Of a stretch of 8,741 nt of DNA, positions 1 to 6,525 are shown piece after piece. The notes beneath the pieces are model-generated. The model made no database searches and was not told where the DNA came from. It saw only the letters and a list, made by a program, of their open reading frames with translations. Origin of the DNA: an uncultured Porphyromonadaceae bacterium (lineage in GTDB: Bacteria > Bacteroidota > Bacteroidia > Bacteroidales > Muribaculaceae); the NCBI GenBank assembly GCA_902462525.1, contig CABQCA010000098.1, forward strand, positions 1 through 8,741. The letters run 5' to 3'. Within the stretch, counting starts at the first letter, position 1, and the number at the start of each line of letters is the position of its first letter. Position numbers and translations under genes: made by a program.

Positions 1-690
1 CAGACGGCACTAACTGCCGGAAACGACGATGCCGCCGCTGCCCGCGCTCTGATGGTGCTCTGCACCGACAGCCTGCGCGTGGCCCTCGTCACAGCCCATA
101 TGCCGATAGCCGAAGTGCCGTCGGCCATCACCCGTGAGCTTATTCTGGAGAAACTCTCCGACTTCGACATGTCGCTGCGCCGCGATTTCGCCGTCCACAA
201 GCCACGTATCGCCGTACTCGCGCTCAATCCTCATGCCGGCGAACGGGGGCTTCTCGGCAAAGAGGAAGAGGAGGTGATAATTCCGGCCGTCGCCGAAGCT
301 CAGAACGCCGGAATACTTGCTTTCGGCCCCTATGCAGCCGACGGCTTCTTCGGTTCGGAAAGCTACCGCGCCTTCGACGGCGTGCTGGCCATGTACCACG
401 ATCAGGGCCTGGCGCCCTTCAAGACCATCGCCATGGACAACGGAGTCAACTTCACCGCCGGACTTCCGTTCGTGCGCACCTCGCCCGACCACGGCACCGG
501 CTACGACATCGCCGGAAAAGGCTCGGCTTCGGCCGAATCGATGCGATCGGCCATCTATATGGCTATAGACATATTCCGCAACCGTGCCTCGCACGAAGAA
601 GCTTACAGTCGTCCGCTCCGCCGTCAGATGCCTGATAAAGAGCGTCGTGAGGGCAGAAAGAAGACCGATGCCGAAGTCCCCGGAGAATGA
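1..690 (+). CDS. pdxA: 4-hydroxythreonine-4-phosphate dehydrogenase PdxA, C-terminal part (5' end outside window)
   Basis: PdxA oxidises 4-hydroxy-L-threonine phosphate in the DXP-dependent branch of pyridoxal phosphate synthesis; it is a cytosolic metal-dependent dimer. The reading frame is open from base 1, so the start lies upstream and 229 residues are visible. The family signatures are clear: TAHMPIAEVP near residue 32, LNPHAGE near 75, a GPYAADGFF stretch near 109, MYHDQGLAPFK near 131, and GVNFTAGLPFVRTSPDHGT followed by DIAGKG near 145-170. The three histidines that bind the divalent metal in characterised PdxA proteins correspond to visible residues 33, 78 and 133, so the enzyme looks intact here. 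The last ~25 residues are a highly charged tail (many K, R, E, D) beyond the conserved fold. Codon use and GC content match a core chromosomal gene. The identification is secure; only the N-terminal part cannot be judged. Confidence 0.96.
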   Translation, partial: QTALTAGNDDAAAARALMVLCTDSLRVALVTAHMPIAEVPSAITRELILEKLSDFDMSLRRDFAVHKPRIAVLALNPHAGERGLLGKEEEEVIIPAVAEAQNAGILAFGPYAADGFFGSESYRAFDGVLAMYHDQGLAPFKTIAMDNGVNFTAGLPFVRTSPDHGTGYDIAGKGSASAESMRSAIYMAIDIFRNRASHEEAYSRPLRRQMPDKERREGRKKTDAEVPGE

Positions 691-701
691 AGTACTGAAC
701 C

Positions 702-729
702 TTTGCTGCGCAGGTGTGTTTTTATTTTG
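702..729 (+). promoter_or_regulatory. Possible Bacteroidetes-type promoter for the OmpA-family gene
   Basis: A TTTG at 702-705 and a TTATTTTG at 722-729 resemble the -33 (TTTG) and -7 (TAnnTTTG) elements. The spacing is about 16 bp instead of the usual 19-20 and the -7 box has one mismatch (TT instead of TA). Transcription from here would give a leader of about 50 nt before the ATG at 788. This is a weak match in a plausible position. Confidence 0.35.
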
Positions 730-787
730 AACGCTTCTCTCTGTGAAGACGTTTCAACATAAACATTTTTCCCTTAAGAAAAAAATT

Positions 788-1927
788 ATGAAAAGAACAC
801 TCCTCTCCGCTGCGGCCATCGCTCTTGCTGGCGCAGCTATCGCCAACGCTCAGGCTGTCGAACAGTCGGCTCTTTTCGACAATGTGTCGATAGGCATCGA
901 CGGCGGTGTGACAACACCTGTCGCCAATCAGGCATTCTTCGGCTCCATGAGGCCTATTGTCGGCCTGCATGTGGCCAAGCAGCTTACCCCTACTTTCGGA
1001 CTCGGTGTAGAAGGCCTCTTCGGCATAAACACTTCGTCGTGGGAGGGCTTCCGCCACAGTTCTACGGCCTTCGACAACTCCTATGTCGGCGTTTATGCTA
1101 CAGCCGACCTCTTCAACCTCTTCGGAGGCTATAAGTGCGAAGTACGTCCCTTTACCATCGAAGCTCTCGTTGGCGCAGGCTGGGGACACGGATACGTGAA
1201 CAAGGCCAACGGCTCAGACTACAACTATCTCGGGTTCAAGACCGGTCTTAACTTCAACTTCAATGTCAGCGACCACGTGACTATCGGAATCAAGCCCGCC
1301 ATGCGCTGGGGAATGGGCGGCGGTCTTCCCTATGGAAGCAGCCTCGACTTCAATGCCAATCACGCTACTTTCGACCTTCTCGCCTCGGTTTCCTACCGCT
1401 TCGGCGACGGTTTCCGTTGTGTCACTCCCTACAATGCTGCTGAAGTCGACGCTCTCAATGCCGAGGTCAACAGTCTCCGCGGACGCCTGAATCAGGCAAA
1501 CACCGACAATCAGGCACTCGCCGACCGCAACAGCGCTCTCGCTGCCCAGCTTGTTGCCGCTCAGAACAAACCCGCGCAGGTTGTGAAAGAAGTCACAAAT
1601 CAGTACAATTCGGTCCGGTTCGTCTTCTTCCGCATCGGTTCGTCGAAAGTTACCGCCGACCAGCAGCCTAACGTCGAAATGATCGCCGACTATATGAAGA
1701 GTCATCCGCAGTCCAAAGTCGTAATCAAGGGCTACGCTTCGAAGGACGGTAACCTCGACTTCAATATCAAGCTGGCCAAGGCTCGTGCCGAATCTGTCAG
1801 AAATATGCTCGTGAACAAGTATAAAATCGCTGCCGACCGCATCTCTGCCGAAGGCGAAGGTATCGGTGAAATGTTTGACGAGGAATCATGGAACCGCGTT
1901 GCGATCTGTACTCTCGATGCTAAATAA
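788..1927 (+). CDS. OmpA-family outer membrane protein (beta-barrel, coiled coil, OmpA-like peptidoglycan-binding domain)
   Basis: Predicted 379-residue protein that anchors the outer membrane to peptidoglycan. I start it at the ATG at 788 rather than the in-frame GTG at 743: translation from 788 gives a canonical signal peptide (MKRTLL, hydrophobic alanine-rich core, likely cleavage near ANA/Q at residues 19-22), and the preceding bases are A-rich as in Bacteroidetes leaders. Residues about 27-210 are rich in alternating Gly/aromatic segments typical of a small barrel (ending VSYRFGDGFR). Residues 216-258 form an Asn/Ala/Leu-rich coiled coil (LNAEVNSLRGRL). Residues 275-379 are an OmpA C-terminal-like domain, with IKGYASKDGN near 313-322, LAKARAESVRNML near 329-341 and a terminal SWNRVAI. 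The Arg of the LSxxRA-type motif is kept (R333), but the usual peptidoglycan-binding Asp of GYAD is Ser (S318). The family is clear; the exact orthologue is not. Confidence 0.93.
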   Translation: MKRTLLSAAAIALAGAAIANAQAVEQSALFDNVSIGIDGGVTTPVANQAFFGSMRPIVGLHVAKQLTPTFGLGVEGLFGINTSSWEGFRHSSTAFDNSYVGVYATADLFNLFGGYKCEVRPFTIEALVGAGWGHGYVNKANGSDYNYLGFKTGLNFNFNVSDHVTIGIKPAMRWGMGGGLPYGSSLDFNANHATFDLLASVSYRFGDGFRCVTPYNAAEVDALNAEVNSLRGRLNQANTDNQALADRNSALAAQLVAAQNKPAQVVKEVTNQYNSVRFVFFRIGSSKVTADQQPNVEMIADYMKSHPQSKVVIKGYASKDGNLDFNIKLAKARAESVRNMLVNKYKIAADRISAEGEGIGEMFDEESWNRVAICTLDAK

Positions 1928-1965
1928 AGCAATACAATATATACCTAACTAACTGAAACACACTC

Positions 1966-2000
1966 AAGCAGCGAGCCGTCCCCGTGGCAGCCCGCTGCTT
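1966..2000 (+). terminator. Stem-loop downstream of the OmpA-family gene, possible terminator
   Basis: A perfect 8-bp stem (AAGCAGCG at 1966-1973 with CGCTGCTT at 1993-2000) encloses a smaller GCC/GGC pairing (1975-1977 with 1986-1988). It lies about 40 nt after the OmpA stop codon and 18 nt before the next start. Only two T residues at the stem end, then CGAATT, follow it, so it may be a partial terminator, an attenuator or an mRNA 3'-end stabiliser. No consensus promoter is visible between it and the next gene, so some read-through is likely. Confidence 0.5.
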
Positions 2001-2018
2001 CGAATTAAAAATCTGACT

Positions 2019-2297
2019 ATGAGTACTATACTTCTCAATATTATCGGTTATACAGCAAGTATCTGCATGGTCCTCGGATATTTGCCACAGGCTATCGTCA
2101 CGATAAAGACCCGCGACACCGACGGCATAGCCCTCCCCACTTTCTGTATGCTCGGTTTGGGCAGCATATTCTTCGTCGTTCAGGGCCTTATGCTGAGCAA
2201 CTGGCCGCTGGTGATCACAAATGTTATCACCACCATCTGCTCAGTCATCATTTTCGGCATAAAAATCCACAACGACCGCAGGAAAAGAAAGAATTAG
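2019..2297 (+). CDS. SemiSWEET-type PQ-loop small sugar transporter
   Basis: This is a 92-residue membrane protein, the normal size for a bacterial SemiSWEET, a three-helix half-transporter that dimerises to move sugars across the inner membrane. Hydrophobic segments lie at about residues 4-24, 39-59 and 63-83, followed by a basic tail (DRRKRKN) probably in the cytoplasm. The PQ motif is at residues 23-24 in the context GYLPQAIVTIKT, followed by the typical TRDTDGIALPTF loop. Asn68 aligns with the conserved substrate-pocket Asn of helix 3. The Trp and Tyr of the usual WxxYG segment appear to be Phe52 and Gln55 (SIFFVVQGL), so the specificity may differ from glucose- or sucrose-type members. 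The gene follows the OmpA gene in the same direction after 91 bp with no promoter of its own that I can see. Substrate unknown. Confidence 0.88.
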   Translation: MSTILLNIIGYTASICMVLGYLPQAIVTIKTRDTDGIALPTFCMLGLGSIFFVVQGLMLSNWPLVITNVITTICSVIIFGIKIHNDRRKRKN

Positions 2298-2366
2298 TAC
2301 AGTAGGAACTGCGCTATTCATAGTGTCTGCGTGACCATTGGAGCTTCGGACGTTTTACAGTTGTTT

Positions 2367-2392
2367 TGGAAAACTCAAAGCAGAGATTTGAG
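2367..2392 (-). terminator. Weak AT-rich hairpin at the 3' end of the Abi-family gene
   Basis: CTCAAA at 2374-2379 pairs with TTTGAG at 2387-2392. On the - strand the stem is followed by TTTTCC, giving a modest intrinsic-terminator shape. It overlaps the last codons and the stop of the - strand gene. It lies between convergent genes and might act in both directions, but the stem is short. Confidence 0.35.
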
Positions 2393-3049
2393 CTTGTTTA
2401 TCTGGGCACAGACCTTGTCGATATGATCCAATCCATAAAGGAGGGAATCGCTGTCGATCTCCATCCACGAAAATAATGTCTTTATCTTGGAATATATGTT
2501 TATCACATATGAAGTGTCGATTGCGGAGGTATTAGTGGCGAAACAGATGGTTTCGTGATGGGCTATGCGGTTTCTTAATGAATTGACCTTGTCAAGTTCG
2601 TTGAATATATACGTCTGATTATACTGCTGTTCTCTCGATGAACGTGGTTTGTTTGGGAATATCGCCAATAGATTCCGTCCCGTCACCCGATACTGAATTG
2701 GCGAGAACATATACTTCCAGATTCCGAACTCCATTTCTGCTAAAAGTTTAGGATGGGTATATGATTGCGTCTGTTGCAATTTACGGTATGCAAATGAGAT
2801 GATGTCCCTCGTTTTTCTCAATAACGGCTGTGTGAAAATACCGTCTGGCATTATTGAGTCCTTCAGCCATTCTTCTCCGAGATTTTCAGAAAGCTTTCGG
2901 TCGACGGCATTGCGGAGTGCGACCTCAAAGCAGCTGACGATAGTAAACATTTCCTTGGAAATTTGCAGATTATAGCGGTAAAGCGTCATGGCCTTGCGAG
3001 TGTCTCCTCCGCAGGCTGTCAGATACCTCTCCATTCTTTGAGAGGACAT
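2375..3049 (-). CDS. Abi-family (Abi_2 / AbiD-AbiF-like) protein with HEPN-type RNase motif
   Basis: This is a 224-residue soluble protein resembling the Abi_2 family, named after lactococcal abortive-infection proteins AbiD and AbiF. Family hallmarks: an N-terminal MERYLTACGGDTRKAMTLYRYN-like opening (residues 6-27), SCFEVALRNAVDRKL near 39-53, MEFGIWKYMF near 106-115, and NSLRNRIAHHE near 156-166. The last contains an Rx4H arrangement (R159 to H164), the catalytic signature of HEPN RNases. In this family such proteins are thought to limit phage by cutting RNA; that role here is inference. The ATG at 3049 fits the conserved N-terminus; the Met at residue 6 is an alternative. The gene is visibly AT-rich compared with its neighbours, stands alone on the - strand facing the SemiSWEET gene, and has no obvious antitoxin partner or consensus promoter. 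This suggests horizontal acquisition. Family assignment is good; activity unproven. Confidence 0.85.
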   Translation of the reverse strand: MSSQRMERYLTACGGDTRKAMTLYRYNLQISKEMFTIVSCFEVALRNAVDRKLSENLGEEWLKDSIMPDGIFTQPLLRKTRDIISFAYRKLQQTQSYTHPKLLAEMEFGIWKYMFSPIQYRVTGRNLLAIFPNKPRSSREQQYNQTYIFNELDKVNSLRNRIAHHETICFATNTSAIDTSYVINIYSKIKTLFSWMEIDSDSLLYGLDHIDKVCAQINKLKSLL

Positions 3050-3105
3050 TATTTTTTCGAAATCTGCGTATTTTATCAGAAAATCAGAATCTTTTTTGGT
3101 GAAGT

Positions 3106-3136
3106 TTTGTTTTTAAGATAAAAAGCACTATATTTG
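3106..3136 (+). promoter_or_regulatory. Orphan consensus Bacteroidetes promoter reading rightward
   Basis: TTTG at 3106-3109, a spacer of exactly 19 bp, and TATATTTG at 3129-3136 match the TTTG-N19-TAnnTTTG consensus perfectly. Transcription would start near 3142-3143 on the + strand. No + strand gene follows: the sequence runs into the 3' end of the oppositely oriented dtd gene. See the hairpin at 3148-3187 for what it may produce. Confidence 0.65.
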
Positions 3137-3147
3137 CAGTGTTGAAT

Positions 3148-3187
3148 CCCGGTAGCCCCTGTATATCAAGTTATCGGGTTTTGTTTT
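3148..3187 (+). terminator. Hairpin with T-rich tail just after the orphan promoter
   Basis: CCCGGTA (3148-3154) pairs with TATCGGG (3172-3178) over 7 bp with one G-T wobble, followed immediately by TTTTGTTTT (3179-3187). This has the form of an intrinsic terminator in the + direction. It is about 5 nt downstream of the predicted start of the orphan promoter, so it would end a transcript of only about 45 nt, or act as an attenuator. On the - strand no T-run follows, so it is not a good terminator for dtd. Confidence 0.5.
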
Positions 3188-3222
3188 ATAAGTACAACGC
3201 ATATTGCTCCCATCTCCACCGT

Positions 3223-3675
3223 TCACTCGCGGAGGCGGGAATCGATGACTATGGTCACCGGGCCGTCGTTGACAAGCTCCACGGCCATGTCGGCGCCGAA
3301 AACACCCGTTGCGACCGGTCGGCCCAGCGCCTCGCCGACAAGCTGACAGTAAAGTTCGTAGAGGGGTATGGCGAGGTCGTGGCCGGCGGCGCGTATGTAG
3401 CTGGGGCGGTTGCCCTTGCGTGTGGAGGCATTGAGCGTGAACTGGCTTACGGCCAGAATATCACCACCGACGTCGAGCACCGAGCGGTTCATCACCCCGG
3501 CATCGTCGTTGAAGATACGCATGGCCGCGGTTTTCGCTGCAAGCCAGCGCACATCGTCCTCGGTGTCGCCTTCGGCGATACCCACAAGCACCATCAGTCC
3601 GCGGCCTATCGCGGAGTACTCCTCGCCGTTTATGCTCACCGATGCGCGGCTCACACGCTGTATTACAAGTCTCAT
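3223..3675 (-). CDS. dtd: D-aminoacyl-tRNA deacylase (DTD)
   Basis: This is a 150-residue cytosolic enzyme, the normal family length. It removes D-amino acids (and glycine wrongly loaded on tRNA-Ala) from tRNA, protecting translation fidelity. The sequence follows the family end to end: MRLVIQRVSRASVSI at the N-terminus, SQFTL at 77-81, KGNRPS at 87-92, TGVFGADM at 123-130 and NDGPVT at 136-141. The Gly138-Pro139 pair corresponds to the cis Gly-Pro motif that enforces chiral proofreading across the dimer interface, and the SQFTL loop is present, so the enzyme should be active. The start ATG at 3675 is fixed by homology and overlaps the stop codon of the upstream RSH gene as ATGA, implying co-transcription and probable translational coupling. 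No separate promoter is visible. A longer - strand reading frame extends upstream but only as a shadow of the RSH gene. Confidence 0.96.
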   Translation of the reverse strand: MRLVIQRVSRASVSINGEEYSAIGRGLMVLVGIAEGDTEDDVRWLAAKTAAMRIFNDDAGVMNRSVLDVGGDILAVSQFTLNASTRKGNRPSYIRAAGHDLAIPLYELYCQLVGEALGRPVATGVFGADMAVELVNDGPVTIVIDSRLRE

Positions 3676-5546
3676 TTCCGGGCTACGGTGTCGACGCCGT
3701 CGATGGCGCGGATGTGGGTGATGACGCGCTGCAGCTCCGGCTCGGAGTGTACGCGGAATGCTATGTGGCAGCTCACTATCGAGTCGACGGTCTCGGTGTT
3801 GAAACTGTCCATGCTCAGATTGAGTTCGTTGGTTATGCAGTCGGCAAGGTCGATGAACAGGTGGAAGCGGTCGACGGCAGTCACCGTTATCTCCACGGGG
3901 TAGAGGGTGTCGTCGGGAGCATAGTCCACCGACACTATGTTGTCGCCCTGTTGGGTTGCCATGCGTATGGCGATTTCGCAGTCGCGCTTGTGAATGGTTA
4001 TCTTTTCGTCGGGTTCGCGAAAGCCTATCACCTCGTCGCCGGGTATGGGGCGGCACAGTTCGCAGCGGCAGTAGGGGCTGTGGGGCTGGGCCTCGAGGTA
4101 AGCCGAAATAGCGTTTTTGGCCTTGTAGGTAATCACCGACTCGAGCCAGTCGGGCAACGGACGGCTGTCGGGCGACGTGAAAATCTCCACCACGTCGCCA
4201 CGGTGCAGCCGGGCTTTGACTGAGGCCAGAAAACCGTTGAGGCGGGCATATTTGGCGTGCCGTCCCAGTTCGGGGTCGACTTCGAACGCGAAATCGAGAA
4301 CCGTGGCTTTCTGCGGAAGCACCACAGGCTGCCCCTTGGGTGTAAACGTCATTATGTCGTCGTTGTAGAACGATGTCGCCACTTTTTCAAGAAATGTATT
4401 GCCGTCGAGGCCGCGGAACGAGATGTCGCGCAGTATCGACCGGAATTTCTCTATCCAGCGGCTGATGTTGTCGTCGGTGCGCTCGGCTATGCAGCCCAGA
4501 CGCGAGTCGCGGATCATGCGTTCCGAACTGATATGCACCTCCTGCCAGCGCCCGAAGTCGGCCAGCAGTTTCACGTGAAAGCTCTGATAGCCGTTTTCCT
4601 TCGGCGAATCGATGTAGTTGGTTATGCCGCCGGGTTTTTCCTTGAAGCGGTCGGTGAGTATGGAGTAGATGCGCAGCGCCATGTTCTTCTCTGTCACCCC
4701 GGGCGGACAGGCGAACACTATTTCGGTGAAATGGCGGTATTTGAGATGATTGAAGTCATCGCCGTATTTGTGCATCTTGCGCCACACGCTGAAAGGGTGG
4801 CGGTATTCTATGTAGACGCGCGCCTTGATGCCGCGGTCGCTCAGTATGTGGCGTATTTCGCTGCAGAACACTTCCAGGCGCTCGGCCTGGGCTCGGCGGT
4901 CGCCTTCGATAAGGCGTGTCAGCTCGTCGTACTCATGTGGCAGACGGAAGCGGAAACTCAGATTCTCAAGCTCGGTCTTCACATGGTAGAGACCCAGCCG
5001 GTTTGCAAGCGGGGCATAGAAATAGTCGGTTTCGCCCGCGATTTTCATCTGCTTGTCGGGCCGCATCGACGACAGCGTGCGCATGTTGTGCAGACGGTCG
5101 GCAAGCTTGACGAGTATCGCACGGATATCGTACTGAATGGAATTGAGCATCTGCTTGAAGTTGTCGAGCTGACGCGACATCTCGTACTTGTCCTTCTTCT
5201 GCTTGGTGACCACGCTCATCAGAAAAGCCACATCATCGCCGAAAAGACTGCGGATATCGTCGATGGTATAGTCGGTGTCTTCCACCACATCGTGCAGAAA
5301 GGCCGCTATCACCGGATTCGTGCCAAGCGACAGTTCCTGCGCCGCTATCAGGGCCACCGCTATGGGGTGGAGAATGTAGGGCTCGCCTGTTTTGCGTTTC
5401 TGACTGGCGTGGGCCTTCCGTGCCAGCTCGAAAGCGGCGCGTATGCGCTCCATATCTCCGGGGGCCGCCTGCCCCTCCATGGCCGCGAACACCTGTCCGG
5501 CGCGTTCGTCGATAATCTTGTCGTAGTCCTTATCGTCCTTTTCCAT
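3672..5546 (-). CDS. RSH-family (p)ppGpp hydrolase with degenerate synthetase domain
   Basis: This is a 624-residue RelA/SpoT homologue, shorter than the usual ~730. I start it at the ATG at 5546 rather than the in-frame TTG at 5555. The N-terminal HD hydrolase domain is complete: KRKTGEPYILHP (about 50-61), HDVVEDT (85-91) and KLADRLHNMRT (147-157) hold the His, HD, ED and D/N residues needed for (p)ppGpp breakdown. The synthetase-like domain (about 235-355) keeps the fold outline (FSVWRKM, SPKENGYQSFH, WQEVHIS) but lacks hallmark residues: the GRPK-type loop reads EYRH, the catalytic Asp of the DxxAIR motif is Tyr (about 270), its Arg is Glu, the RFKDY motif is GITNY, and QIRT/AAHW are HISS/IAER. 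A TGS domain (about 397-460), a Cys cluster CRCELC (493-498) and an ACT-like C-terminus follow. It probably only degrades (p)ppGpp; the C-terminus is regulatory. It resembles a second RSH seen in Bacteroidetes besides RelA. Confidence 0.93.
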   Translation of the reverse strand: MEKDDKDYDKIIDERAGQVFAAMEGQAAPGDMERIRAAFELARKAHASQKRKTGEPYILHPIAVALIAAQELSLGTNPVIAAFLHDVVEDTDYTIDDIRSLFGDDVAFLMSVVTKQKKDKYEMSRQLDNFKQMLNSIQYDIRAILVKLADRLHNMRTLSSMRPDKQMKIAGETDYFYAPLANRLGLYHVKTELENLSFRFRLPHEYDELTRLIEGDRRAQAERLEVFCSEIRHILSDRGIKARVYIEYRHPFSVWRKMHKYGDDFNHLKYRHFTEIVFACPPGVTEKNMALRIYSILTDRFKEKPGGITNYIDSPKENGYQSFHVKLLADFGRWQEVHISSERMIRDSRLGCIAERTDDNISRWIEKFRSILRDISFRGLDGNTFLEKVATSFYNDDIMTFTPKGQPVVLPQKATVLDFAFEVDPELGRHAKYARLNGFLASVKARLHRGDVVEIFTSPDSRPLPDWLESVITYKAKNAISAYLEAQPHSPYCRCELCRPIPGDEVIGFREPDEKITIHKRDCEIAIRMATQQGDNIVSVDYAPDDTLYPVEITVTAVDRFHLFIDLADCITNELNLSMDSFNTETVDSIVSCHIAFRVHSEPELQRVITHIRAIDGVDTVARK

Positions 5547-5571
5547 GATATGCAATGATTGGCTAAGGACG

Positions 5572-5602
5572 CTAAATTACACATTCTCCCCGAAATACCA
5601 AA
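5572..5602 (-). promoter_or_regulatory. Promoter of the RSH-dtd operon
   Basis: On the - strand a TTTG (5602-5599), a 19-bp spacer and TAATTTAG (5579-5572) match the TTTG-N19-TAnnTTTG consensus with one mismatch in the -7 box. The predicted start near 5565 gives a leader of about 20 nt before the ATG at 5546. No terminator is visible between this promoter and the DUF3943 gene upstream, so read-through may add to expression. Confidence 0.6.
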
Positions 5603-5624
5603 ATAAATCTTCACTCTCCGACAT

Positions 5625-6506
5625 TCAGAAGGTGCAGGTGAAAGCGAAGCCGGCGCTGCCGGGAGCGACGTAGGGCATCAGCGACGATGTGGCGCCCGTG
5701 CGCCGGCTGCCGGTGTGCATCTTGCGGGTGGAGTCGTGGCGGAAGAGGCCGACAACTTCGTCGACGGGGTCGATGATGAAAGCCACGACGCTGCCTAAGA
5801 ACGGCGAGCCGAAGAGCCGGTAGCCGTTGCCGACGATGTTGCGTTTCAGCTTGTAGAAGAGCTCGCCGATGGCGCTGCCTACGAGAGGTGTTATGAAGAG
5901 GTCCTGAATCGAGGGTCGCTCCATGCAGGCTTCTATGCCGAATTCCCAGCCTACATTCGAAATACATGTGGCGTAGAGGAGGCTGCCCCAGAAATTGAAT
6001 CCGCACGAACGGGCCGCCATGAAGTAGACGGCGCCGGCGTAGGGGTGGAGCACATAGTTGAAGATAAAGCGGTCGTGGTCCCATTCGGGGCCGCGCTTGA
6101 AGACATTCCGGAACCACCGTTTTTCGGGCGGTGTCTGCTGCAGGGAGGCGCGGTTCCAGGTGGTGGCGTCCTCGGGCAGACATTCGAGCACTAATAGTGT
6201 GCCCACAAAAGCGCCGGAATAGATGGCGGTGTTGATCCACAGGCGGTGCCAGTTTTCGGCGCGGCCGGTGAACGAATATGGCAGGTCGTAGATATCGGGC
6301 ACGCGGCCTTTGCTGTGGAAAGGCTTCAGCCGGGCTATGGCCGTGGTGTCGATGTCTGCCTCATAAATGTCGGCGACCTGCACCTCGACCATCATCGTGT
6401 GCTCTTCGGTTGTGGGGGCGATGATGGGGTCGGGAGCATTTCCCGCCGTGGCATCGGCAGCAACAAGCAACAGTGCTGATAATGTGAAGAAAGTTGAGCG
6501 TGACAT
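5625..6506 (-). CDS. DUF3943-family envelope protein with signal peptide
   Basis: This is a 293-residue protein of unknown function. The N-terminus (MSRSTFFTLSALLLVAADATAG) is a signal peptide with likely cleavage near residue 22, so it is exported; the final residues (GFAFTCTF, ending in Phe) would fit an outer membrane beta-strand end. The DUF3943 core is recognisable: NYVLHPYAGAVYFMAARS at about 150-167, SNVGWEFGIE at 183-192, PSIQDLFITPLVG at 198-210, GELF at 214-217 and FIIDP at 243-247. The conserved HPY, WEF, PSxxD and TPxxGxxxGE residues look like an active or ligand-binding site, but no biochemical role is established to my knowledge. The ATG at 6506 is supported by the signal peptide and by the strong promoter directly upstream. 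It precedes the RSH gene on the same strand by about 80 bp, with a promoter between them, so a functional link is not implied. Confidence 0.85.
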   Translation of the reverse strand: MSRSTFFTLSALLLVAADATAGNAPDPIIAPTTEEHTMMVEVQVADIYEADIDTTAIARLKPFHSKGRVPDIYDLPYSFTGRAENWHRLWINTAIYSGAFVGTLLVLECLPEDATTWNRASLQQTPPEKRWFRNVFKRGPEWDHDRFIFNYVLHPYAGAVYFMAARSCGFNFWGSLLYATCISNVGWEFGIEACMERPSIQDLFITPLVGSAIGELFYKLKRNIVGNGYRLFGSPFLGSVVAFIIDPVDEVVGLFRHDSTRKMHTGSRRTGATSSLMPYVAPGSAGFAFTCTF

Positions 6507-6525
6507 AGACTGCAGATTGAGATTT

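Noticed and set aside
743..787. GTG-initiated N-terminal extension of the OmpA-family protein
   Set aside because: It would place 15 charged residues before a textbook signal peptide; the ATG at 788 is the better start.
3205..3221. CTCCCATCTCCACC resembling the 3' end of a tRNA or tmRNA, possibly an attachment site
   Set aside because: No T-loop, T-stem or acceptor partner can be found upstream, and no second copy or integrase gene is in the window; a short chance match.
3139..3903. Long + strand open frame starting at a GTG just after the orphan promoter
   Set aside because: Almost all of it lies antisense to dtd and the RSH 3' end, and its product is low-complexity with no family resemblance; GC-rich genes give such shadow frames.
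3223..4056. N-terminally extended DTD of 277 residues
   Set aside because: The extra part is a low-complexity shadow of RSH; family homology begins exactly at the ATG at 3675.
4257..5558. 433-codon + strand open frame
   Set aside because: It is entirely antisense to the RSH gene, whose - strand product has clear HD, TGS and ACT-type motifs.
5611..6240. 209-codon - strand open frame
   Set aside because: It is an Arg/His/Pro-rich shadow of the DUF3943 gene in another frame.
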